Source: Gammaproteobacteria bacterium
GTDB lineage: Bacteria; Pseudomonadota; Gammaproteobacteria; Thiohalomonadales; Thiohalomonadaceae
Reading direction: 5' to 3'
NCBI GenBank assembly: GCA_026196575.1
Contig: JAPHSX010000006.1
Span: 45,423 to 109,422 of the forward strand
DNA: 64,000 bases
Part shown: piece after piece, positions 53,437 to 60,047 of the stretch
Layout of the letters: the number at the start of each line of letters is the position of its first letter
Position numbering within the stretch: position 1 is the stretch's first letter
Notes under the pieces: generated by a model
What the model saw: the letters and a program-made list of their open reading frames with translations, nothing else
Told to the model about the DNA's origin: nothing
Database searches by the model: none
Made by a program: the position numbers and the translations under genes

Positions 53437-54837
53437 CTAGCGGGGTGCTGTGACAGCCGGCAGCACAAGCGTTACTCGCAAACCGCCGAGCGGCGATGGC
53501 TCAAGGGCGATGGAACCACCATAAAGCTGTGCCAAATCGTTAACGATGGCCAGACCCAGACCCGTGCCGGGAACCTGCTCATCGGCCCGTACACCGCGGG
53601 CCAGCACCGCCTCGCGCTGCTCCGGCGCCAGCCCGGGGCCATCGTCGTCAACCACGATGGCGAGCAGGTCATTCGCCCTGCGGACGGTGATCTTCAGGCG
53701 GCTCGTCGTCCACTTCCAGCCGTTTTCCAGCAGGTTGCCCAGCATCTCCTGCAGATCCTGCTGGTCGCCGCGAAATAGCGGATCGCTGTTGCCCTCGTCG
53801 ATGATCACGCTCACCGGCTTGTCGCGGTAGAGTCGTTCCATCACGCGAAGCAGTGAGTCGAGCTGCGGGCGAACCCGGCTCTGCACACCCGGCATGGTGA
53901 CCGCCGCCGCGGCACGCGACCGCGCCAGGTGGTGATCGACCTGACGCCTGGCCATCGCCACCTGTTCGGTCACCAGCTGCGGCAGGGCCGGATCGGGGCG
54001 GGCCGCGGCATTGGCCAGGATAGTCAGCGGGGTCTTCACCGCATGGGCCAGATTTCCCGCCTGGGTGCGGGCGTGGCTGACGATGCGGGCGTTGTTCGCC
54101 AGCACCGCGTTGAAATCATCGACCAGCGGCTGAACCTCCTGCGGGAAGCGGCCCTCGATACGCTGTGCACTGCCCTCGCGCAGCCGCATCAGCGCCCGGC
54201 GCAGATGACCGAGCGGGCGCAGACCAATCACTACCTGCACGATGGCCGCGATGATGAGCCCCAACCCCAGCAGGCCGAGCGAACCGGCCAACAGGCCGTT
54301 GAACTGCTCCACCGGTTCGCTGAACAGCCGCGCGTCCGCCGCAACGATCAGGCGCAGCCCCCGTTCCGGCAATTCGGCCGGATAGACGAGGCGTTCAATC
54401 GCCTCCAGCGGCGTGCCGTCCGGCCCGATTACACGGTGTTCGTGGATCTCGCCGTCGGCGGGCGCATCATCCGGCACCTCGAGCAGCGTGTCCCAGAGTG
54501 AGCGCGAACGCAGAATGCCGCGACGCTCCACCGCCCCGCCCTCAGACAGACCGTCGATCTGCCAGTAGAGTCCCGAATAGGGTCGGCTCAGGCGCGGATC
54601 ACTCAACAGTGCGGTGAGAGTGGCCTGCTCCTGCGCGTCGATCGCCAGGTTGGCGGTGAGCTGCCCGAGATGGAGCTCGAGCCCGGCACGCAGCTGGTGC
54701 GCCACATGTTGCTGAAACAGCCCGGAGAGGCTCCAGCCGGCGATGGCAATGGTGGCGACAATCCAGACCAGCGTACCTGCCAGCAGGCGCAGGCGCAGGG
54801 AGCGACCAGGATTGCCGAGGGCGATCACGCGGGACAC
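53437..54837 (-). CDS. PhoQ-like sensor histidine kinase
   Basis: A 466-residue sensor. Helix 1 at about 17-38, a periplasmic part of about 140 residues rich in Asp/Glu, helix 2 at about 182-204, HAMP (about 205-257), the phospho-acceptor His265 in LAHAVKTPLTIL, N-box Asn372 in NLLENGWKW, and VDDDGPGL and GTGLGLAI. The LAHxxKTPL form is the PhoQ type. The GTG start overlaps the regulator's stop by 13 bases. The ligand is unknown; the acidic periplasmic domain allows but does not prove cation sensing. Confidence 0.88.
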   Translation of the reverse strand: MSRVIALGNPGRSLRLRLLAGTLVWIVATIAIAGWSLSGLFQQHVAHQLRAGLELHLGQLTANLAIDAQEQATLTALLSDPRLSRPYSGLYWQIDGLSEGGAVERRGILRSRSLWDTLLEVPDDAPADGEIHEHRVIGPDGTPLEAIERLVYPAELPERGLRLIVAADARLFSEPVEQFNGLLAGSLGLLGLGLIIAAIVQVVIGLRPLGHLRRALMRLREGSAQRIEGRFPQEVQPLVDDFNAVLANNARIVSHARTQAGNLAHAVKTPLTILANAAARPDPALPQLVTEQVAMARRQVDHHLARSRAAAAVTMPGVQSRVRPQLDSLLRVMERLYRDKPVSVIIDEGNSDPLFRGDQQDLQEMLGNLLENGWKWTTSRLKITVRRANDLLAIVVDDDGPGLAPEQREAVLARGVRADEQVPGTGLGLAIVNDLAQLYGGSIALEPSPLGGLRVTLVLPAVTAPR

Positions 54838-55487
54838 ACCAGGCGATAACCGAGACCTCGTGCGGTCTTGATCAGATCGGGCGGCAGCTTCTTGCGCAGA
54901 CGGCCGATAAAGACCTCGATGGTGTTCGAGTCGCGGTCGAACTCCTGGGCATAGATGTGTTCGGTCAACTCGGTGCGGGAGACCACCTCACCCTTGTGAT
55001 GCATCAGATAGGCGAGCACCCGCAGCTCGTGGCTGGTCAGTGTCAGTGCGCGGCCCTCCACGCTCACCCGGCCGTTGCGGGTATCGAGCAGCAGCGGGCC
55101 GCAGCTGATCTCGGCGCTGGCATGACCCGAGGCGCGACGGATCAGCGCGCGCACGCGTGCCAGCAGCTCCTCCATGTGAAACGGCTTGACCAGGTAATCG
55201 TCTGCCCCGGCATCAATACCATCGACCTTTTCATGCCAGGTGTCGCGGGCGGTGAGGATCAGCACCGGCATGGTGCGACCGCCTGCACGCCATTTTTTCA
55301 GTACAGTGAGACCGTCCATCTGTGGCAGGCCGAGGTCCAGTACCACCGCATCAAACTCCTCGACCTCGCCCAGGTGGTGCGCGTCGACACCGTTATGCGC
55401 CGACTCGACCACATAGCCGGCGGCGCTCAGCTCCTCGGCCAGCTGGGCGGCGAGTGTGGGGTCGTCTTCAACCAGCAGCAGGCGCAT
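54825..55487 (-). CDS. PhoP-like OmpR-family response regulator
   Basis: A 220-residue regulator. The receiver has the acidic pair ED at 7-8, phospho-Asp51 in VLDLGLP, Thr in ILTARD and Lys in YLVKPF. The winged-helix DNA-binding domain (about 125-218) has SRTELTEHIYAQEFDRDSN and VFIGRLRKKL. It sits between a PepSY gene and the kinase gene with overlapping ends. PhoP-box-like repeats lie in the promoter region upstream, so autoregulation is likely. Confidence 0.93.
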   Translation of the reverse strand: MRLLLVEDDPTLAAQLAEELSAAGYVVESAHNGVDAHHLGEVEEFDAVVLDLGLPQMDGLTVLKKWRAGGRTMPVLILTARDTWHEKVDGIDAGADDYLVKPFHMEELLARVRALIRRASGHASAEISCGPLLLDTRNGRVSVEGRALTLTSHELRVLAYLMHHKGEVVSRTELTEHIYAQEFDRDSNTIEVFIGRLRKKLPPDLIKTARGLGYRLVCPA

Positions 55488-55849
55488 CAGCGCACCCCCT
55501 CCGGCTTCGATGCGGGGGCGATATCGCGCCCCTTGATGCCGAGCAGGGTGGCATCAGCGGCGTCGAGTTTCATCTTGACCAGAGCACCGTTGGCACGCAG
55601 CAGTTTGAGTTTGTAGACCCAGCGCTCCGCCTCGCGCTCCAGCTCCACCTCGATGATCTGTCCCGGATAGTCGCGTTCGACCTTTTCCAGAATGGCGCGC
55701 AGCGGCAGGATCTCGCCCGCCTCAAGAGATTTGCGTGCATGCTCGTGATCCCGATCGCGGGCCAGCAGGGGCATTGAGAGCAACAAGGCGCACAACGCCG
55801 CAGCGAGCAGGGTGACGTGGCCGGTAGTGGGGTGGCGCAGTGATCTCAT
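55487..55849 (-). CDS. secreted PepSY-domain protein (regulator operon)
   Basis: A 120-residue protein with an N-terminal signal sequence (about 1-30, hydrophobic core LLAAALCALLLSMPLLA) and a short PepSY domain (about 40-105; LRAILEKVERDYPGQIIEVELEREA). PepSY domains are thought to inhibit proteases or act as periplasmic sensors or modulators. First gene of the operon with the two-component system; its stop overlaps the regulator start. A role in modulating the kinase is inferred. Confidence 0.8.
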   Translation of the reverse strand: MRSLRHPTTGHVTLLAAALCALLLSMPLLARDRDHEHARKSLEAGEILPLRAILEKVERDYPGQIIEVELEREAERWVYKLKLLRANGALVKMKLDAADATLLGIKGRDIAPASKPEGVR

Positions 55850-55882
55850 CTCATGGTTCTCCGCGTGTAATTCATTTGCCTG

Positions 55883-55888
55883 ATTATA
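55883..55888 (-). promoter_or_regulatory. -10 box of the PepSY-regulator-kinase operon
   Basis: A perfect TATAAT on the minus strand, about 34 bases above the PepSY start codon. There is no -35 consensus at the right distance; instead a PhoP-box-like repeat ends 13 bases upstream, as in activator-dependent PhoP promoters. Confidence 0.65.
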
Positions 55889-55900
55889 ACGCCCCCGTTT

Positions 55901-55940
55901 CTGAACAGAAGATGAACAGCCCCTTCAGGGTTAGTTCAGG
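55901..55940. promoter_or_regulatory. two opposed PhoP-box-like direct repeats
   Basis: Facing the minus-strand operon: TGTTCA-N5-TGTTCA (plus-strand 55902-55918), one base from the E. coli PhoP half-site TGTTTA. Facing the plus-strand genes: CCTTCA-N5-AGTTCA (55922-55938), 12 bases above CAAACT, a possible -10. Both repeats have the 11-base period expected for an OmpR-family dimer. The neighbouring regulator is the natural candidate to bind. Confidence 0.6.
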
Positions 55941-56009
55941 TGCGGTGGTGCAAACTACGCTCACGGTGGTCATATGGCCACCCCGACAACCCTGACGGAG
56001 AGTACGATT

Positions 56010-56375
56010 ATGAAAACTTCACAAGCCATTCTTGCCATCACCCTGAGCGCCGCCATCCTTGGCGGAAACGCCTTTGCCTCATCCGCAGCCGAGGCAAAAA
56101 CCGCTAGCCAGAGAGACAACTGGCTGGCCATACCGGCCATCTACGACAACGTGACCGCCGCGGGTTATCTCGATATCAGCGAGATTGAGCGCGAAAAGGA
56201 CGGTTATGAGGTCAAGGCACGCGACGCCGACGGCAACCGGGTCAAGCTTCGCGTCGATCCGCAAAGCGGCGAAATTCTCGACGTCCGTACCAAGGGCGAA
56301 AAGGGCGACAAGCGTGACAAGACCGACCGAACCGACCAGAAGAACTGTTCTTCGAGGGAGAGCGACCAGCGCTAA
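56010..56375 (+). CDS. secreted PepSY-domain protein (divergent operon)
   Basis: A 121-residue protein with a signal peptide (MKTSQAILAITLSAAILG, cleavage near AFA-SS) and a PepSY fold (about 38-90: AIYDNVTAAGYLDISEIEREKDG, VDPQSGEILDV). The tail after residue 92 is very hydrophilic (Lys/Asp/Arg repeats). Start ATG with GGAGAG 7 bases upstream. First gene of a plus-strand group with the reductase and cytochrome; a periplasmic modulator or metal/haem binder is conceivable but not shown. Confidence 0.82.
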   Translation: MKTSQAILAITLSAAILGGNAFASSAAEAKTASQRDNWLAIPAIYDNVTAAGYLDISEIEREKDGYEVKARDADGNRVKLRVDPQSGEILDVRTKGEKGDKRDKTDRTDQKNCSSRESDQR

Positions 56376-56470
56376 GCTAAGCGCACGGCAACGGGACTCC
56401 CCGCCTCTTCTCACGGAGGCGGGGTCACCCCGCTCGAACACCCACCAGTTTTGTATAGAAGAGGCCCGCC

Positions 56471-57790
56471 ATGAAGAGAGTGCTCACCGGATTCCTCGCC
56501 ATTATCGCCCTCGCCTGGGGCGCCGGGATGCTCTCGCCCGATCACACGGCCGAGGGCTCGCTGGCGTGGGCCATCTACCTTGAGAGCCTCTTTCTCACCG
56601 GTCTCTTTTCCATCTCCCTGCTGTCGCTGACGATGGTGCTCGCCACCCGCCCTGCCTGGCTGGAAAAACCACTCGGCGGTCTGGACCGCATCTACCGTCT
56701 GCACAAATGGAGCGGCATCCTGGCCGTGCTCTTTGCCACCGCGCACTGGCTGCTGGAGATGTCGGACGACCTGTTTGAATTCCTCGCCGGAGGCGGTGAC
56801 CACACCGGGGGAGATGAGCTTTCGGCCTTCCCCGAACCGCTACGCGACATGGGTGAGGAGCTGGGCGAATGGGCCTTCTACGTGCTGCTGGCGCTACTGG
56901 CGCTGACCCTGTGGAGACAGTTCTCCTACCGCCTGTGGCGGCCGTTGCATCGGGCAATGCCGGTGCTCTATCTGCTGCTGGTGTTCCATGCGCTGGTGCT
57001 CGCCCCTGCCAGTTACTGGGGCCAGCCTATCGGCCTCCTGCTCGCCCTGCTGTTTGGCGCCGGCAGCATCGCCAGCGCACTCTCACTCAGCGGGCGCATC
57101 GGTCGGGGACGCAAGGCAGGCGGCCGCGTGGTCTCGGTGGAGAACCCGACGCCCGATATTATCGAGGTGCGTTGCCAACTGGATGAGGGATGGCGCGGCC
57201 ACCGTCCCGGTCAGTTCGCCTTCGTCACCTTCGATAACGGCGAGGGGCATCACCCCTTCACCATCGCCAGTGCCGACCACGGCGACCGTACCGTCACCTT
57301 CGCCATCAAGGCACTCGGCGACTATACCCGCAGGCTTTCACGCCAGCTGGTTGCCGGCGCACCGGTAGAGGTCGAAGGACCCTATGGACGATTTCAGTTA
57401 AGCCGCGCCAACAACAGGAGACGGCAGATCTGGATCGCCGGCGGCATCGGCATCACCCCGTTCCTCGCCTGGCTGGAATCCCTGCAGGGGGAAGGTGTCG
57501 CAAGCGTTGCCGCCGATCTTCACTACAGCGTGCGTGACCTCAGCAGCGACCCCTTCGTCGAGCGGTTGCAGAGACTGTGCGATGCACTGCCCAAGGTTCA
57601 CTTGCATCTGCACGACGCACAGAGCAGGCCACTCAGCGCCGAAACGCTCGCTGGCGAATTGACCGACAGCAGGCGTGCCGAGATCTGGTTCTGCGGCCCG
57701 TGCGGCCTCGCCGAGAGCCTGCGCGACGGACTGCGTCGTCTATGGCCAGGCAAGGTTAGATTTCATCAGGAGGCGTTCGAGATGCGCTGA
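56471..57790 (+). CDS. ferric-reductase-like transmembrane flavocytochrome
   Basis: A 439-residue protein that should carry electrons from NAD(P)H through FAD to haems in the membrane. About six helices (1-205) include two His pairs typical of bis-haem ferric reductases: His78/His92 and His160/His173. The FAD domain has HPFTIAS at 261-267; the NAD(P) domain has GGIGITPF at about 324 and CGPCG at about 407. It resembles NOX/ferric reductases. GAAGAGG lies upstream of the ATG. The acceptor is unknown. Confidence 0.88.
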   Translation: MKRVLTGFLAIIALAWGAGMLSPDHTAEGSLAWAIYLESLFLTGLFSISLLSLTMVLATRPAWLEKPLGGLDRIYRLHKWSGILAVLFATAHWLLEMSDDLFEFLAGGGDHTGGDELSAFPEPLRDMGEELGEWAFYVLLALLALTLWRQFSYRLWRPLHRAMPVLYLLLVFHALVLAPASYWGQPIGLLLALLFGAGSIASALSLSGRIGRGRKAGGRVVSVENPTPDIIEVRCQLDEGWRGHRPGQFAFVTFDNGEGHHPFTIASADHGDRTVTFAIKALGDYTRRLSRQLVAGAPVEVEGPYGRFQLSRANNRRRQIWIAGGIGITPFLAWLESLQGEGVASVAADLHYSVRDLSSDPFVERLQRLCDALPKVHLHLHDAQSRPLSAETLAGELTDSRRAEIWFCGPCGLAESLRDGLRRLWPGKVRFHQEAFEMR

Positions 57791-57834
57791 GCATCCCGAC
57801 GCCAAAAAACAATCCATTACTACAGGAGCAGGTT

Positions 57835-58584
57835 ATGCAACATATCGAGGCAAATGTGTACCGGGTGTGGGATCGGGGTGTTCGCTGGTTCCACTGGATT
57901 AACGTGGTATCAGTGCTGGCGCTCGTAGGTACCGGACTGGTCATCTACAACGGCAAGACCCTTGGCATCTCCGCCGACGCCAAGGTCATGATGAAGGAGC
58001 TGCATGTCTGGGTCGGCTATCTCTTCGCGCTGAATCTCGCCTGGCGCATGGTGCAGGGTTTCAGGGGCAGCCACTTTGCCCGCTGGGGCGCTGTTCTGCC
58101 AATTGGTCGCGGCTACCTGGGTGAACTCGGTGCCTACCTTGGCAGCCTGCGCAGTGGCCAGCCGCGCCACTATCTGGGGCACAACCCGTTGGGCCAGTTG
58201 ATGGTACTGCTGCTGTTCATTCTGCTGTTCGCCCAGGCCATCTCCGGACTGGTGCTCGCCGGCACCGATCTCTACTACCCGCCTCTGGGCAGCTGGATTG
58301 CACAGTGGGTCGCCCCGGCGGGTGTCGATCCGGCAAGCCTTCTCCCCGGCGACAAGTCAATGGTCGACGCCACGGCGTGGGATGAGATGCGCGCCTTCCG
58401 CCAGCCGTTCATCACCACCCACGTGCAGGTGTTTTTCCTCCTGCTGGGTGCGATAGTGCTGCATGTGGCGGGCGTGGTTGTCGCCGAGATCAGGGAGCGT
58501 GTCTGCCTTGTCTCCTCCATGATCACCGGCTACAAGAGACTGCCGGAGAAACCGGTGGATCTGCCGGAGGAACCACGCGAATAA
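57835..58584 (+). CDS. b561/Ni-Fe-hydrogenase-type cytochrome b
   Basis: A 249-residue integral membrane cytochrome with four helices. Likely haem ligands are His20 (WDRGVRWFHW), His57 (MKELHVWVGYLF) and His residues in THVQVFFLLLGAIVLHVAG. Such proteins pass electrons between the quinone pool and a partner. It follows the reductase by 44 bases with AGGAGC before the ATG, so both are probably one operon. No hydrogenase gene is near. Confidence 0.88.
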   Translation: MQHIEANVYRVWDRGVRWFHWINVVSVLALVGTGLVIYNGKTLGISADAKVMMKELHVWVGYLFALNLAWRMVQGFRGSHFARWGAVLPIGRGYLGELGAYLGSLRSGQPRHYLGHNPLGQLMVLLLFILLFAQAISGLVLAGTDLYYPPLGSWIAQWVAPAGVDPASLLPGDKSMVDATAWDEMRAFRQPFITTHVQVFFLLLGAIVLHVAGVVVAEIRERVCLVSSMITGYKRLPEKPVDLPEEPRE

Positions 58585-58832
58585 GCCCTAACGAAGGGCA
58601 ATACGGGAAGAGACACCATGGCAGACAGGAACCGTTACGTCATCTGCTGGAGCGCGTTGTATTCGACGAACGGCTCAGGCAGACGACCACCTCTGATGAT
58701 GACTATCGGCTTCTGTGCTGCCGCGATGCGGAGACCTCTGATTTCAACCCGACTCACATAAATACAAAGTTTGACAATCTTTGTATTTCAACCTGGCATT
58801 TTAGATGAAAGTATCTACCCTCGGAGGCCATT
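58585..58832. other. intergenic region between cytochrome b and parD
   Basis: About 248 bases. A GCCCT/AGGGC hairpin at 58585-58599 follows the cytochrome stop but has no T-run. A frame on the plus strand from about 58590 to 58805 reads RHLLERVVFDERLRQ and looks protein-like, but it has no good start or Shine-Dalgarno; it may be a gene remnant. The parD operator is at its right end. Confidence 0.45.
58760..58788. promoter_or_regulatory. parD operator and promoter
   Basis: A perfect 10-bp inverted repeat, AAATACAAAG and CTTTGTATTT, with a 9-base centre that contains TTGACA, a perfect -35. A weak -10 (TGGCAT) lies 17 bases downstream. A ribbon-helix-helix antitoxin bound here would block polymerase, as expected for autorepression. 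Confidence 0.7.
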
Positions 58833-59090
58833 ATGCATATTTCACTAACTCCTGAACTGGAATCTCGCGTTAAAGCCAAAGTGGAAACCGGTTTTTACAA
58901 CAATGCGAGTGAAGTCATCCGTGAGGCGCTCCGTTTTATGGAAACCCATGAAGACTGGATTCATGAGATCAAGCTGACTCGGCTACGCGAGCAACTGAAG
59001 GTCGGAGTAGACCAACTAGACCGTGGCGAAGGTATCACAATCGAATCAGGATCGGCGCTCGACACCTTGTTTGACGATATCAAGCGCTGA
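58833..59090 (+). CDS. parD: ParD-family type II antitoxin
   Basis: An 85-residue protein. The N-terminus (MHISLTPELESRVKAKVETG) and NNASEVIREALRFME form the ribbon-helix-helix DNA-binding part; the C-terminal half is the toxin-binding tail. GGAGG lies 5 bases before the ATG. The gene is intact, while the parE toxin gene 5 bases downstream is broken. Gene-sized composition differs little from neighbours. Confidence 0.9.
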   Translation: MHISLTPELESRVKAKVETGFYNNASEVIREALRFMETHEDWIHEIKLTRLREQLKVGVDQLDRGEGITIESGSALDTLFDDIKR

Positions 59091-59095
59091 CCTTC

Positions 59096-59400
59096 ATGGA
59101 TTCCCATCAGCTCGTCATTGCGCCTGCCGCTAAAAATGAAATGACCTCAAGGAAATTTACCAATACGGCCTGCGACAGTGGAGACAGTCACAATCCGAAA
59201 GCCACCTGTCCACCATTAAGAAGAAATTCTGGTTGCTTACCCAGCAACCACTTATGGGCACCGAGCGCCCCGAACTCCTGCCAGATACCAGAAGCCTCCC
59301 TATAGAAAGCCATACCCTGTTTTACCGTGTGACCGCCAACAGGGTTGAAATCATCCGGGTACTACATGGCCGCCAGGATCCACAACGCCATCTGAAATAG
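59096..59400 (+). pseudogene. parE: ParE-family toxin gene inactivated by a 5-bp duplication
   Basis: The first frame reads MDSHQLVIAPAAKN, then the frame shifts at a tandem AATGA-AATGA near 59134-59143. Removing one copy restores KNDLKEIYQYGLRQW, FWLLTQQPLMGTERPEL and the C-terminal YRVTANRVEIIRVLHGRQD to the stop at 59398. The restored product has 96 residues, the normal ParE length, with all usual motifs. No programmed frameshift fits, because the shifted frame has a TGA just before the junction. The loss looks recent because the rest is preserved. Confidence 0.85.
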
Positions 59401-59416
59401 CCAGGCATAACCCATA

Positions 59417-60047
59417 TGCCTTGGTTATGTATCGCTTGAAGATCTCGACCAAAGGGAATTTGCTGAAACGGATCCGCGTGGTTTTTTGAATCAGTTTAGT
59501 GGGGCGCCATCCTGGATGAGGCACAACGCTGCCCTGCCCTGTTCTCCTATATTCAGACACGCGTCGATGAAAGACAGCAACCCGGCGAATTTGTCCTGGC
59601 GGGATCGCAGCAGTTTGGCCTGTTATCAGGCATCACACAGAGTCTGGCAGGCAGGGCCGCATTGCTGACGCTGCTACCCAAGACCTACGACGAGTTACAG
59701 CGCTCAGGAAAAATCTGTTGCCGCCGCATCATCAGAATTTCAACAAGCGCCTGGTCAAAACGCCCAAACTCTATTTTCTGGATACCGGTCTTGCCAACTG
59801 GCTGCTCGGCATCCAAAACAGCGAGCAACTGACTACCCACGTTCAACGAGGCGCCCTGTTCGAAACCTGGGCCATCAGTGAATTGCTTAAGACCCGTTAT
59901 AACGCGGGTGAAACCTCGAACCTTTACTTCTGGCGTGATCGTTTTGGACACGAGGCGGATCTGCTGATTGACCATGGAACCCATCTGTTACCGCTGGAAA
60001 AGCATGGCTGGTTTATGGCGGTGACACCCGGCAGATACGTTCCGATA
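59417..60047 (+). pseudogene. decayed AAA/DUF4143 ATPase gene
   Basis: Fragments of a predicted AAA ATPase with C-terminal DUF4143 are readable in several frames: YVSLEDLDQREFAETDPRGF (59426-59485); after a one-base shift near 59505, AILDEAQRCPALFSYIQTRV and FVLAGSQQFGLLSGITQSLAG to about 59700; after an internal loss of roughly 150 codons and another shift, LPPHHQNFNKRLVKTPKLYF and FWRDRFGHEADLLID to about 60000; and LVYGGDTRQIRSDITVLP from 60008. The N-terminus with Walker A is missing. Its end runs into the convergent kinase gene. Confidence 0.75.

Noticed and set aside
58585..58599. Terminator after cytochrome b
   Set aside because: The GCCCT/AGGGC stem is short and no T-run follows on the plus strand.
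59131..59145. Programmed -1 frameshift in parE
   Set aside because: The new frame has a TGA immediately before the junction and there is no proper slippery heptamer; a tandem AATGA duplication explains the shift fully.
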